A stretch of 64,000 bases of DNA from Roseobacter insulae (GCF_019375555.1 NZ_JAHXDN010000003.1:310001-374000), one strand, 5' to 3'. Counted from the first letter of the stretch, positions 52,588 to 61,965 are shown. Notes: generated by a model from the sequence alone, not told the origin. Numbers and translations are program-made.

Positions 52588-53414
52588 CCGTGCGGCCAAT
52601 GACTGTGGAGGATCTGCGCGTGGTTCTGGACTGGGCCGCCGATGAAGGCTGGAACCCCGGTCTTGACGATGCTGCGGCCTTTCATGCGGCCGACCCGACG
52701 GGTTTCCTGATCAAGGAGGTCGACAATGCATCGGTTGCCGCCGTTTCCGTCGTGAACCATGACACGGATTTCGCCTTTCTTGGGCTGTACCTGTGCAGGC
52801 CCGAATTCCGCGGGCAGGGGTATGGGATCGAGGTCTGGCGCGCGGGGATCGCGCACGCGGGTTCCCGTTGCATCGGGTTGGATGGCGTGCCGGAGCAGCA
52901 GGCGAATTATGCGAAATCAGGATTTGCGAAGACCGGCAGCACCGTCCGCTACAATGGGCACCTCGACCGGGTTTCAGACCCGCGTGTCCAGCTGGCCACG
53001 ACCCGCGAACTGCAGCATCTGGTCAGCTGCGATGCACGCGCGTCCGGTATGACCCGCACCGCCTTCTCGACGACATGGCTGTCGTACAGGCCAACACGCC
53101 AGACCGTTGTTCTGGTCGAGGGATCAGACATCAAGGGCTTCGCAACCTTTCGGCAGTGCGGGCTGGGATGCAAGATCGGCCCGCTTTACGCATCTTCAGA
53201 AGTGGACGCACTGGCGCTTTTGGGGGCCCATCCGGTCGCTGCATCATCGGATCCGCTGTTTGTCGATGTGCCCGGGCATGACACCGCGCTGGCGGTTTTG
53301 CTGAAGCAACATGGTTTCGAGCCTGTCTTCGAAACCGCAAGAATGTTCACGGGCATCCCGCCGGCCAGCGCACCATGGGCGTTCCAGGCCATCGCAACGA
53401 TGGAGCTTGGCTAG
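52584..53414 (+). CDS. GNAT-family acetyltransferase, two-domain
   Basis: A 276-residue protein whose first half is a GNAT domain (VEDLRVVLDWAADEGWNPG, then YLCRPEFRGQGYGIEVWRAG as acetyl-CoA site). The second half resembles the Acetyltransf_18 domain seen in such proteins. It is translationally coupled to the GntR gene. This link suggests that it acts on the compound imported by the divergent ABC system, but there is no direct evidence. Confidence 0.82.
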   Translation: MTVRPMTVEDLRVVLDWAADEGWNPGLDDAAAFHAADPTGFLIKEVDNASVAAVSVVNHDTDFAFLGLYLCRPEFRGQGYGIEVWRAGIAHAGSRCIGLDGVPEQQANYAKSGFAKTGSTVRYNGHLDRVSDPRVQLATTRELQHLVSCDARASGMTRTAFSTTWLSYRPTRQTVVLVEGSDIKGFATFRQCGLGCKIGPLYASSEVDALALLGAHPVAASSDPLFVDVPGHDTALAVLLKQHGFEPVFETARMFTGIPPASAPWAFQAIATMELG

Positions 53415-53520
53415 ACGGCGCAGGACGCCCCGCATCGCCCTTCACCGAATGTGTTTGCCGGTCATCCTGCCGCGCATAAGATCGCCAGTACCAGCTCAGC
53501 AGCGCTGCGCGTTGCGTCTG

Positions 53521-54828
53521 TCAGAGCGGTCTGATCTTGAGCTCGGTGATCCTGTTGCCATCCCGCGCGATCACTTCGAAGCGGAACCCGTGGAAGGAGA
53601 AAACCTGACCGGACGTGGGGATCATCTGGGCTTCGTGGATCACCAGTCCGGCGACGGTATTGGCCTCTTCATCGGGAAGGTTCCAGTCGGTCGCGCGGTT
53701 GAGGTCGCGGATCGTCATCGCGCCATCCACAACGAATTGCCCGTCGGGGCCGCTTTTGACCGCGTGATCGGCATCGGGGTCGAACTCGTCGGTGATCTCG
53801 CCCACGATCTCTTCGAGGATGTCTTCGAGGGTAATCAACCCCTGCAGCGAGCCGTATTCATCCACCACCAGTGCAAAATGCGTATGACGGCGCAGGAACT
53901 GGCGCATCTGTTCGTCGAGCGTCGAGGTTTCGGGCACGAAGTAGGGTTTCATCGCCACGTCGGTGATCTTGAAGTCGCGCAGCTTGGCGGCATCGCCTTC
54001 CGGCCCGCCGATGATCCGGTACATGGCGCGCAGCAGATCCTTGGCGTGGATCACCCCGATGATGTTTTCCGGATCGTTGAGATAAACCGGCAGGCGGGTG
54101 TGGTTCGAGGTCAGACATTGCTCCAGTATGGCCTGGGGGCTGTCATCGGCGTTGATCATCTCGATGCCGGAGCGGTGCAACATGATCTCTTCGACAACCC
54201 GGTCATTCAGATCCAGCGCGCCGAGGATGCGGTCGCGATCCTCCTTTTCCACAACCCCTTCGGAATGCCCCAGTTGCAGGGCGCCGGCAATCTCTTCGCG
54301 CACGGCCAGAATATTGCTGTCCGGGTCGATCTTCACGCCGAAGATGCGCAACACGCCCCGCACCAGCACCCGCACCGCGGCCACGACCGGCGAAAAGACG
54401 GTCACCACCAGCGAAATCGGACGCGACACCAGTGCTGCCGCTGTCTCGGAATTGGTGATGGCGTAGGTCTTGGGCAACACCTCTGCAAAGATCAGAACAA
54501 GCAGCGTCATCACCAGTGTCGCCAGCGCCACGCCGCTTTCCCCGAAGGCACGGGTAAAGATGGCGGTGGCCAGCGAGGCGGCGAGGATGTTCACAAGATT
54601 GTTGCCCAGAAGCACCGAGCCGATCAGACGCTCGTTGTCTTCGGTGATTTTGAGCGCACGCTGAGCCCCGCGCGACCCCTTGTCCGCCTGTGCGCGCAAT
54701 TTGCCGCGCGACGCCGCGGTCAGCGCCGTTTCGGAACCGGAGAAAAATCCGGAGAGCACCAGCAGAAAGAGGATCACCCCACAGGTGAGCCAGAAAGATT
54801 GATCAAGCGTTGCGGTCGCCGTTTCCAT
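53521..54828 (-). CDS. HlyC/CorC-family transporter-associated protein
   Basis: A 435-residue membrane protein. A CNNM/DUF21 domain with three to four helices spans residues about 5-170 (SGFFSGSETALTAAS). Two CBS domains follow (RLPVYLNDPENIIGVIHAKD and FALVVDEYGSLQGLITLEDI), and a CorC_HlyC C-terminal domain with IRDLNRATDWNLP ends it. Such proteins are linked to magnesium or cobalt efflux. The start at 54828 has AAAGG ten bases ahead. It is divergent from the phosphoesterase gene. Confidence 0.88.
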   Translation of the reverse strand: METATATLDQSFWLTCGVILFLLVLSGFFSGSETALTAASRGKLRAQADKGSRGAQRALKITEDNERLIGSVLLGNNLVNILAASLATAIFTRAFGESGVALATLVMTLLVLIFAEVLPKTYAITNSETAAALVSRPISLVVTVFSPVVAAVRVLVRGVLRIFGVKIDPDSNILAVREEIAGALQLGHSEGVVEKEDRDRILGALDLNDRVVEEIMLHRSGIEMINADDSPQAILEQCLTSNHTRLPVYLNDPENIIGVIHAKDLLRAMYRIIGGPEGDAAKLRDFKITDVAMKPYFVPETSTLDEQMRQFLRRHTHFALVVDEYGSLQGLITLEDILEEIVGEITDEFDPDADHAVKSGPDGQFVVDGAMTIRDLNRATDWNLPDEEANTVAGLVIHEAQMIPTSGQVFSFHGFRFEVIARDGNRITELKIRPL

Positions 54829-54902
54829 TTGGAATGTTACCTTTAAGAGAGACTGTTTATGTATGGGCATGGCGCTTGCGTCAATCAAGGGAGGAGCCGC
54901 AT

Positions 54903-55718
54903 ATGCACCGCGATCTGGGCATAATCAATGATCCGGTGTTGCTGTTTGGCGGGCCTTACTCGAACCTCCATGCCTTGCAGGCCCTGCTGGCGGTCGCAAC
55001 ACGGCTCGGAATTGCCGGGCGACAGATGATCTGCACCGGGGATGTGGTCGCCTATGGCGGCGCACCGCGGGAAACGGTTGCCGCGATCCGGCGGTGCGGC
55101 GCCACGGTGGTTGCAGGCAATTGCGAAAAGCAGCTTGCCCGGCGTGCGCCCGATTGCGGTTGCGGATTCGAGGAGGGCAGTGCCTGTGACCTGCTGAGTC
55201 TCGGCTGGTATCCCTTCGCGGATCGGCAGATTGACGCCAAGGCGCGGGCCTGGATGGGCGCTTGCCCCGATATTGTCAGCTTCCGGCATCAGGGCGCACG
55301 CTACGCCGTCATTCACGGCGGCCTGACCGATATCGCCCGGTTCATCTGGCCCAATAGCCCGGACGCGGTGTTGCAGGCGGAATGGGCCGAGATCGAAGAC
55401 GAAATCGGCCCGGTTGATCACGTTGTGGCCGGGCATTGCGGGCTGGCCTTCCTGCGGGACACGCCGCGCGGTAGCTGGATCAACCCCGGGGTCATCGGCC
55501 TGCCGCCCAACGATGGTCGTCAGCAGACCCGGTACGGTATTCTCGATGGTGGCGAGGTGCAGATCCACCGCCTGAGTTATGATGCGGAAGCCGCGTGTGA
55601 CGCCATGAGGGCCGGGGGACTGACACAGGGCTACGACACGGCGCTTCTCAGCGGTTACTGGCCGTCCGAAGACGTCTTGCCCGCAGCCCTGCGCGGCCCG
55701 TCACTGGCGAGCGGGTGA
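54903..55718 (+). CDS. Metallophosphoesterase-like protein, degenerate metal site
   Basis: A 271-residue protein with the calcineurin-like phosphoesterase fold. The usual first ligand pair DxH is replaced by GGPYSN in LLFGGPYSNLHALQ. The second motif ICTGDVVAYGG keeps the aspartate, the third reads VVAGNCEK with Cys for His, HGGL is intact, and the last reads AGHCG instead of GHTH. Catalysis may be altered or lost. The ATG at 54903 has GGAGGAG six bases ahead. Its 3' end overlaps xerD on the other strand by 64 bases. Confidence 0.8.
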   Translation: MHRDLGIINDPVLLFGGPYSNLHALQALLAVATRLGIAGRQMICTGDVVAYGGAPRETVAAIRRCGATVVAGNCEKQLARRAPDCGCGFEEGSACDLLSLGWYPFADRQIDAKARAWMGACPDIVSFRHQGARYAVIHGGLTDIARFIWPNSPDAVLQAEWAEIEDEIGPVDHVVAGHCGLAFLRDTPRGSWINPGVIGLPPNDGRQQTRYGILDGGEVQIHRLSYDAEAACDAMRAGGLTQGYDTALLSGYWPSEDVLPAALRGPSLASG

Positions 55719-56623
55719 TGGTTCAGTACCAGCTCGGTCAGCCGCGCTTCGAGGACATGCGTGTAGATTTCGGTGGTGGCGACATCCGCATGCCCCAACA
55801 GGGTCTGGATGGACCGCAGATCGGCCCCGTTGGCCAGCAGATGCGTGGCGAAGGCGTGGCGCAGGGTGTGTGGCGTCACCTTCTGGGGTGATACGCCCGC
55901 AGCAACCGCAATTTCCTTGATCAGAAGGTAGAAGCGGTGGCGGGTCAGATGGCCGGCGGAACTGTGCGAGACAAAGAGATATTTCGAGGGCGGTTTGTTC
56001 TCCGCGCGCCGATCATCTTCCATCGCGTCGCGGATGCCGAGCCAGTCCGACAGCGCCTCGCGCGCGGGCGGCGAGAGCGGCACCATACGTTCCTTGCCCC
56101 CCTTACCGAGGATCAGCAGCATACGCGGATCACCGCGCGCGGCGCTCACGGGCAGGCTGACGAGTTCGGAGACCCGCATGCCGGTGGCGTAGAGCACCTC
56201 CATCAGGCATGTGTTGCGGGTGCGGTCCCGCCGGGAGCGCCCGAACCCGCGCGCGGCTTCCAGCAAGCGGTCAACTTCGGCCTCTGACAGGGTCTTGGGC
56301 AGCCGTTTGTCCCGGCCGGGGCCGGATATCTGAATGGCCGGGTTATCATCCCGCCAGCCTTCTTCAAAGGCGAACCGGTAAAGCTGCTTGATCGCCGACA
56401 GGCGGCGCGCACGGGTGGCGCGTGACAGCCCCTGCGCGTCGCAGGACACCAGATAGCTTTCCACATCCGGCTTCGTCGCAGTGTCAAACGCGTGATCATG
56501 TCTGGCCAGCCAGCCCTCAAAATCCTGCAGATCGCGGCCATAGGCCAGAAGCGTGTTGCGCGCGGCCCCAAGCTCTGCCGCCTGGGCCTCCAGGAAGGCG
56601 GATATCCAGTGTCCCTGCGCCAC
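55655..56623 (-). CDS. xerD: Tyrosine recombinase XerD
   Basis: A 322-residue site-specific recombinase that resolves chromosome dimers at dif with XerC. The N-terminal SAM-like domain is followed by the catalytic domain: Arg in GMRVSEL, Lys in GKGGKERMVP, His and Arg in TPHTLRHAFATHLL, His in LGHADVATTEIYTHV and the nucleophilic Tyr in the same segment. The match is to XerD rather than an integrase of a mobile element; no att sites or cargo are present. The start is GTG and shares one base with the stop of the upstream gene (TAGTG). Confidence 0.88.
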   Translation of the reverse strand: MAQGHWISAFLEAQAAELGAARNTLLAYGRDLQDFEGWLARHDHAFDTATKPDVESYLVSCDAQGLSRATRARRLSAIKQLYRFAFEEGWRDDNPAIQISGPGRDKRLPKTLSEAEVDRLLEAARGFGRSRRDRTRNTCLMEVLYATGMRVSELVSLPVSAARGDPRMLLILGKGGKERMVPLSPPAREALSDWLGIRDAMEDDRRAENKPPSKYLFVSHSSAGHLTRHRFYLLIKEIAVAAGVSPQKVTPHTLRHAFATHLLANGADLRSIQTLLGHADVATTEIYTHVLEARLTELVLNHHPLASDGPRRAAGKTSSDGQ

Positions 56624-58167
56624 TACCCGAACCGCTCCAACAGGAGAATCTGCAGCGCGGCGCGGCGCATCGTATCCTCGAAACCAAGCGCGCGCAGCGT
56701 CGCCAGTGCATCTTTCAGCGCAACCGGATCGCCCGCGGCACCTTCTTCCAACAGGACCAAGGCGCGCAGGATCACCTCTCCCAGACGCCCGGCGCGCGCC
56801 ATCTCTCTGAGGTCCCCGGGTCCGGCATCGGGGGCAAAGCTGTCGATGATCGCCTGATGCAGCGGGTTCTCAGCCAGATACCCGGTCGGATCGCCCGCCG
56901 CCACCGCGCGGAGCAGTTTGGACCCGGACCGTTGTGCGGCGGTCTGATACTCGGGTGACAGGAGGGAGAGCACTTCGGAGAGGCGCGCGCTGCGTCCAGT
57001 CAGCGCCAGCTTGGACAAATCCTCGGCGAAAAGGCCGGCAAAGGCGACTTCCAACTCCGCATCCTGCATCGCTGTCCAGGCGCGGGGCAGGGTTTTGGCC
57101 ACGGCCGCTGCGGATTGCGTGCGCAGGGCGGTATCGAACTGCTGCACGGCTTCAACGCGATCCCAGATGCCACCCGATGCCGCTGGTTCGCGGTCCGAAT
57201 ACAGCCCAAGCAACCGATTGTCGGGCAGAGCGCCTGTTTTGGCGAGTCGTTCAGCGGCTTCCAGCTGCGCCTTCCACCCGGCGATATCCCGCAGGTCGGC
57301 GACGGCATAGGCCCGCGGCAGCAGACGCGTCGGCAAGGGTTCTCCGATCGCCTCGTGCAGGCGGAACAGCAACGGCGTGATCTCTCTGGGCGGGCGGAGC
57401 GGAGGCTGGCCGTCAAAGACTTCGGGATGCAGGAACCGGTCCAGCGCCGCCGCTTCGACATTGCCCAGCAGTGACAGCGCTTGCGCGGTGTCAAAAAGCA
57501 ATGCGGCGGTTGTCCAGTCACCCTGACGGGCCGCGCAGAAAATGCGGTGTGCCATCGCGGGGGCCAGATGTGGCTGAGCGCTGAGCGTGCCACAGGCCGG
57601 GGCCTCTTCGCCCGAGAGCAGCGCGACATCCATGTAGGCCGCGAAATGGTCTTTGTCGCGGGTTACATCCGCCTGCTCGATCAATGCCAACGCGGGATCA
57701 AGCGCGCCAAACCTTTGCAGAGCGGCGACGCGCGCGAGGGTAAAGATGTCTTCCTGCGCTGCATCCTGTCCGGGGCCCTGTGCCTCGGCCAGAAGAGCCG
57801 TGAAAAGCAACGCCTGCGCGGCGGGCAATCTGAAGTCGGGCAGGGAGGTCAATTGGCGGCTCAGCGCATCCGGATCGCTCTGCCGCCACAGGGTTTGGGG
57901 CAGGCCGGTGACGGCGGCAGGCACAAGCCCGATGATCCGCACCGCTTCCTCATCCAGCGGGACAACGGCAACGTCAGGTACGCCGCCGGAGGATGTGGTG
58001 GGCGGCTCGCCGAAGTTCGGCATGGCAACGGATGTCATCGCGGGCTGGTCCGGGTTCTGCTGGACCCAGTCGATCACGGACAGCGGTTGATCCTGCGCCC
58101 AAAGCCTTGCCGCGCCGAAGCAGCAGAACGCGACAGCCCCCAAATATGGTGCCCGCCTAGTTTGCAT
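56623..58167 (-). CDS. Secreted conserved protein upstream of xerD
   Basis: A 514-residue protein with a signal peptide (AVAFCCFGAARLWAQ, cleaved after Ala-Gln region) and a long alpha-helical, Ala/Leu-rich body resembling helical repeats. I do not recognise a family beyond related roseobacter proteins. Its stop overlaps the xerD start and its start overlaps the preceding 49-residue gene, so the three are coupled. It may be a periplasmic scaffold; function is unknown. Confidence 0.72.
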   Translation of the reverse strand: MQTRRAPYLGAVAFCCFGAARLWAQDQPLSVIDWVQQNPDQPAMTSVAMPNFGEPPTTSSGGVPDVAVVPLDEEAVRIIGLVPAAVTGLPQTLWRQSDPDALSRQLTSLPDFRLPAAQALLFTALLAEAQGPGQDAAQEDIFTLARVAALQRFGALDPALALIEQADVTRDKDHFAAYMDVALLSGEEAPACGTLSAQPHLAPAMAHRIFCAARQGDWTTAALLFDTAQALSLLGNVEAAALDRFLHPEVFDGQPPLRPPREITPLLFRLHEAIGEPLPTRLLPRAYAVADLRDIAGWKAQLEAAERLAKTGALPDNRLLGLYSDREPAASGGIWDRVEAVQQFDTALRTQSAAAVAKTLPRAWTAMQDAELEVAFAGLFAEDLSKLALTGRSARLSEVLSLLSPEYQTAAQRSGSKLLRAVAAGDPTGYLAENPLHQAIIDSFAPDAGPGDLREMARAGRLGEVILRALVLLEEGAAGDPVALKDALATLRALGFEDTMRRAALQILLLERFG

Positions 58168-58306
58168 CCAGCGTCACAGGCACGCGAACTTCTGATTGCG
58201 GCGCTGAAAAGTCAGCCCCGAAGAACGGCCCGACATAGGCGTAGCCCACAAGACCGATGGCGCCCAGAATGATGAGATAGACCAGAAGCTTAAAGATGCG
58301 CGACAT
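58157..58306 (-). CDS. Small single-pass membrane protein (49 aa)
   Basis: A 49-residue protein below the usual length cut-off. It begins MSRIFKLLVYLIILGAIGLV, with one membrane helix, then GYAYVGPFFG and a short polar tail. It overlaps the start of the 514-residue gene by 11 bases. Such short proteins in this location occur in related bacteria as far as I recall. No function is known. Confidence 0.65.
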   Translation of the reverse strand: MSRIFKLLVYLIILGAIGLVGYAYVGPFFGADFSAPQSEVRVPVTLDAN

Positions 58307-58323
58307 GGGATTTACTGCCTTGA

Positions 58324-58352
58324 TTGCCTGTCTGTTTTTCGAAACTTATATA
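58324..58352 (+). promoter_or_regulatory. Sigma-70-type promoter of aroK
   Basis: A -35 box TTGCCT (58324-58329) and -10 box TATATA (58347-58352) are 17 bases apart, in an AT-rich stretch. Transcription would start near 58359, some 30 bases before aroK. Confidence 0.55.
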
Positions 58353-58388
58353 TGGCCTTTTAAGCAATATCACGTCATTCAGAGATTT

Positions 58389-58982
58389 ATGAGCGAATTT
58401 CAGCAATCCGTGGCCGAAGACTCACAAAACCATCGTTATGCCCTGCACAAAACGGTTGTGATGGTGGGAATGATGGGCGCTGGCAAGACCGCCGTGGGGC
58501 GGGCCCTGGCGCAATTGCTCACGGTGCCGTTCCTCGATTCGGATCAGGAGATCGAGGCGGCCGCGAATATGAGTGTGCCGGAAATCTTTGCACGGGACGG
58601 GGAGCCGTTTTTCCGGGCGCGTGAAACACAGGTCATTTCGCGACTGTTGCAGGGCAGGGCCTGCGTGCTGTCCACCGGCGGCGGGGCGTTCTTGTCAGAA
58701 ACCAACCGCACCAATATCTCCGAACGCGGTGTCGCGGTCTGGCTGGATGCGGATCTTGATCTGCTTTGGTCCCGCGTCAGGCATCGCGACACCCGGCCGC
58801 TGTTGCGCACGGCAGATCCCAGGGCGACGCTGGCGGAGCTTTTTGCGCAGCGTGTGCCGGAATACAGCAAGGCGGATTTGCGGGTTCCCTGCGCCCCGCC
58901 GGTGTCGATTGATCTGATGTCGAAACGGGTGGCGGAGGTATTGCTGACCCGGCCCGATGTGCTGGAGAGGGTGGATGCGTGA
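58389..58982 (+). CDS. aroK: Shikimate kinase
   Basis: A 197-residue kinase that phosphorylates shikimate at O3 in aromatic amino acid synthesis. The P-loop is MVGMMGAGKTAVG, the shikimate-binding stretch is FLDSDQEIEA, the lid has RHRDTRPLL, and STGGGAFLS is present. The N-terminus is about 20 residues longer than usual. The ATG at 58389 is chosen as the only start after the presumed transcription start. It overlaps aroB by eight bases. Confidence 0.93.
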   Translation: MSEFQQSVAEDSQNHRYALHKTVVMVGMMGAGKTAVGRALAQLLTVPFLDSDQEIEAAANMSVPEIFARDGEPFFRARETQVISRLLQGRACVLSTGGGAFLSETNRTNISERGVAVWLDADLDLLWSRVRHRDTRPLLRTADPRATLAELFAQRVPEYSKADLRVPCAPPVSIDLMSKRVAEVLLTRPDVLERVDA

Positions 58983-60090
58983 AACGGTGACGGTGAATTT
59001 GCCGGGACGGGCCTACGAGGTTCGCATCGGCACCGGCCTTCTTGCGCAGTCAGGGCGTGAAATCGCGCCGCTTCTGCCACGCCCGAAAGTATCTGTTCTG
59101 ACCGATGAGACGGTGGCGGCCCTGCATCTGGCGACACTGAAGGCGGGGTTGGCGGCAGAGGGTATCGAGGCGGCAGCCCTCGCCTTGCCGGCCGGAGAGG
59201 CCACCAAATCATGGGGGCCACTGGAACAGTCCGTGGGATGGTTGCTGGACCAGAAAGTCGAACGCGGTGACATCGTCGTTGCCTTGGGGGGCGGCGTCAT
59301 CGGAGATCTGGCCGGTTTTGCAGCGGCGATCCTGCGGCGCGGCGTGCGGTTCGTACAGATGCCGACCTCGCTGCTGGCCCAGGTTGACAGCTCGGTCGGT
59401 GGCAAGACCGGGATCAACGCGGCGCAGGGCAAGAACCTCATCGGCGCGTTTCATCAACCGTCGCTTGTGCTTGCGGATACGGACGTGCTGGGAACACTCA
59501 CGCCCCGCGATTTCCTTGCCGGGTATGGTGAGGTGGTGAAATACGGTCTCTTGGGTGATGCGGGCTTTTTCGAATGGCTCGAACAACAGGGGCCGGCATT
59601 GGCGGCAGGCGATATGGGCGCGCGCGTCGAGGCCGTGCGCAGGTCCGTGCAGATGAAAGCCGATATCGTTGTGCGTGACGAGACAGAGCAGGGCGACCGG
59701 GCGCTTTTGAACCTCGGACACACCTTCGGGCACGCACTGGAGGCCGCGACAGGCTATTCAGACCGCCTGCTGCATGGCGAAGGTGTGGCCATCGGCTGCG
59801 CGCTGGCGTTCGAGCTTTCCTCACGGATGGGCCTGTGCGCGCAGGAAGACCCCAGCCGCGTCCGCATGCACCTCAAGACCATGGGGATGAAAACGGATAT
59901 TGGGGATATCCCCGGTGATCTGCCGGATGCTGACGGGTTGCTGGCGTTGATGTCTCAGGACAAGAAGGTCGTTCAGGGCACGCTGAGGTTTATTCTGGCG
60001 CGCGGTATCGGGCAGTCGTTCATCACCTCAGATGTGCCGCGCGACGCGGTGCGCGGGGTTCTGCAGGATGCGCTGTCTGGCAAAGCCTAG
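58975..60090 (+). CDS. aroB: 3-Dehydroquinate synthase
   Basis: A 371-residue NAD- and zinc-dependent enzyme that makes 3-dehydroquinate from DAHP, the second step of the shikimate pathway. Signature motifs are GGGVIGDLAGFAA, QVDSSVGGKTGIN and LNLGHTFGHALE (zinc-binding His). GGAGAGG lies right before the ATG. The overlap with aroK indicates coupled translation. The 3' end overlaps the convergent GNAT gene by four bases. Confidence 0.95.
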   Translation: MRETVTVNLPGRAYEVRIGTGLLAQSGREIAPLLPRPKVSVLTDETVAALHLATLKAGLAAEGIEAAALALPAGEATKSWGPLEQSVGWLLDQKVERGDIVVALGGGVIGDLAGFAAAILRRGVRFVQMPTSLLAQVDSSVGGKTGINAAQGKNLIGAFHQPSLVLADTDVLGTLTPRDFLAGYGEVVKYGLLGDAGFFEWLEQQGPALAAGDMGARVEAVRRSVQMKADIVVRDETEQGDRALLNLGHTFGHALEAATGYSDRLLHGEGVAIGCALAFELSSRMGLCAQEDPSRVRMHLKTMGMKTDIGDIPGDLPDADGLLALMSQDKKVVQGTLRFILARGIGQSFITSDVPRDAVRGVLQDALSGKA

Positions 60091-60542
60091 GCCCGGCGCA
60101 TCACCATCCCGAACTTGTCTTCGCAGTTGAACCCGACCCGTTCGTAAAATCCGCGCGCACTGCGCTTCTGCCCGGTCAGCAACATGATCTTGTAGACGTC
60201 CTGCCGCCACGCCTCGTCGATGGCGGCCCGCATCACCTGACGACCGACACCGCGCATCCGGTACGCCTGCGATGTTGCGACGTTCTCGATCAGCGCGTAG
60301 GGGCTTCCGTCGTAGGTGACATTCGGCAGAATATGCAGCGTGACCATGCCGATGATCCGGCCGTCCGCTTCCGCTCCGAAAATGGTGGTGCCGGGGTGCG
60401 CCATAACGGCCGCAACCCGGCGGGTCCGGGCCGTTTTTGGCCCGAAGGTCAATTCATTGTAGAGTTCGGTCAGGCGGCTGGCATCCTGCTGGATCATCGG
60501 CCTGACGTTGAACGCGTTGTCCGGCTCAGAACGGGATTTCAT
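60087..60542 (-). CDS. GNAT-family N-acetyltransferase
   Basis: A 151-residue acetyltransferase. The acetyl-CoA motif is [20 protein letters not shown], with [19 protein letters not shown] as motif B. The start at 60542 overlaps ssb by 17 bases, so it is probably translated from the ssb message. The longer frame upstream lies in the ssb Gly-rich region and is a shadow. The acceptor is not known. Confidence 0.82.
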   Translation of the reverse strand: MKSRSEPDNAFNVRPMIQQDASRLTELYNELTFGPKTARTRRVAAVMAHPGTTIFGAEADGRIIGMVTLHILPNVTYDGSPYALIENVATSQAYRMRGVGRQVMRAAIDEAWRQDVYKIMLLTGQKRSARGFYERVGFNCEDKFGMVMRRA

Positions 60543-61014
60543 CGTCCAGATCACGCGAGGGTGCCGGGCTGGAGCTGCCGCCTCCCTGGCTGTCGCCCCC
60601 GCGATCATCATAGCCCATGGATCCACCACCACCGCCGAAGTTGCCACCGCCGCCGCCGCCGTCGCGGCCATCAAGCATCGTCAGTTCGGATTTATAGGGG
60701 CGCAGCACGACTTCCGTCGAGTAGCGGTCCTGACCGGATTGATCCTGCCACTTGCGGGTTTCCAACTGGCCTTCGATATAGACCTTGGAGCCCTTGCGCA
60801 GATACTGTTCCGCCACCCGCGCAAGCGGTTCGGAGAAAATGGCAACGGAATGCCATTCGGTGCGTTCCTTGCGCTCACCGGTATTACGGTCTTTCCACGT
60901 CTCGGAGGTGGCGATCCGCAGGTTGCATACCTTGCCGCCGTTCTGAAAACTGCGCACTTCGGGATCGCGTCCCAGATTGCCGATGAGAATTACTTTGTTC
61001 ACTGAGCCGGCCAT
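60526..61014 (-). CDS. ssb: Single-stranded DNA-binding protein
   Basis: A 162-residue SSB. The OB fold covers residues 1-110 ([17 protein letters not shown] and [19 protein letters not shown]). A glycine-rich linker follows, and the acidic protein-docking tip is [15 protein letters not shown] is ahead of the ATG. It acts in replication, repair and recombination as a tetramer. Confidence 0.95.
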   Translation of the reverse strand: MAGSVNKVILIGNLGRDPEVRSFQNGGKVCNLRIATSETWKDRNTGERKERTEWHSVAIFSEPLARVAEQYLRKGSKVYIEGQLETRKWQDQSGQDRYSTEVVLRPYKSELTMLDGRDGGGGGGNFGGGGGSMGYDDRGGDSQGGGSSSPAPSRDLDDEIPF

Positions 61015-61215
61015 CGCGTCCCCCTTGTTGATTTCCTGCCACCGTCACAGATTGCGTCAGCGCCGAATCCGAATTGGTGGAATTTTACTAAACCTATACC
61101 GACAGCACGGAAGTTAGAACAACGTTAAGCCGCGGAAATTGTCATTTGTGCACGGTTGCTAAGGACTGGAACGCCGTGGGGAATTTGATATAGTCCGCCG
61201 GAGATGGGTGCGAAT

Positions 61216-61815
61216 ATGCAAAGACTGGCCCGGCTGATTAGCCGAGGCTGCGCAGCGGTTGCGATTTTGGCCGTCATAACGCCCGCCTATGCGCAAACTG
61301 TGTCCAGCAAAAGCCGGAACAAGCTTTTCTCGTCGCAGACGCGTATTCTGGATACCCGGGCTGCCAGCCAGTACAACAATTCCGTACGGCTGAAACCGCC
61401 AACCGTCTTTACGCCCAGCAAATGGGCGACCCCGGGATACACCGGAAAATACAAAGGGAAATTCCTGAACATGGCGCGCGATGCAGCGCGCAAACACGGC
61501 ATACCGGAGGACTTGTTCCTGCGTCTTGTCCAGCAGGAATCCAATTGGAACCCGGTCGCCAAATCCCACAAGGGTGCCCTGGGGCTGGCGCAACTGATGC
61601 CCGCAACTGCACGCAAACTGCGTGTCGATCCGCTGGATCCGGCGGAAAACCTTGAAGGCGGCGCGCGCTACCTCAAACAGCAGTATCGTGCTTTTGGCTC
61701 GTGGCGGCTGGCACTGGCTGCCTACAACGCGGGCCCCGGCGCGGTCAGGAAATACGGCGGTGTCCCGCCATTTCGCGAGACCCGCAACTACGTGAAAGTG
61801 ATCGGCGGCCAATAA
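61216..61815 (+). CDS. Lytic murein transglycosylase (SLT domain)
   Basis: A 199-residue periplasmic protein with a signal peptide ([20 protein letters not shown]). The SLT/lysozyme-like domain spans about residues 80-195. The catalytic Glu is in [10 protein letters not shown], followed by [16 protein letters not shown] and [15 protein letters not shown], the family's sugar-binding motifs. It cleaves peptidoglycan glycan strands. An in-frame ATG at 61204 is possible, but it directly adjoins the GGAG; 61216 is preferred weakly. Confidence 0.9.
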   Translation: MQRLARLISRGCAAVAILAVITPAYAQTVSSKSRNKLFSSQTRILDTRAASQYNNSVRLKPPTVFTPSKWATPGYTGKYKGKFLNMARDAARKHGIPEDLFLRLVQQESNWNPVAKSHKGALGLAQLMPATARKLRVDPLDPAENLEGGARYLKQQYRAFGSWRLALAAYNAGPGAVRKYGGVPPFRETRNYVKVIGGQ

Positions 61816-61965
61816 AGCTTGAGGGTCGGGTGACAGGCTCCCGCGTTGGCACGTTACTATTCTCACCGATTGGTGATCTATTTCACAAACGCTCCCCATG
61901 ACTGTCACAGTGCCGCCCGATTTCGCCGCGACAGTGGCACCATCAGTAATTATGGGGATGTTTTG

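Noticed and set aside
53311-54846. Plus-strand frame of 511 codons opposite the CorC-like gene
   Set aside because: The CorC-like reading is supported by CBS domains; the opposite frame is a shadow.
55655-56623. Tyrosine recombinase as sign of an integrated element
   Set aside because: The protein matches housekeeping XerD, and there are no attachment repeats or cargo genes.
60555-60680. Gly-rich repeats as a tandem DNA repeat or CRISPR-like element
   Set aside because: They encode the disordered linker of SSB and are irregular.
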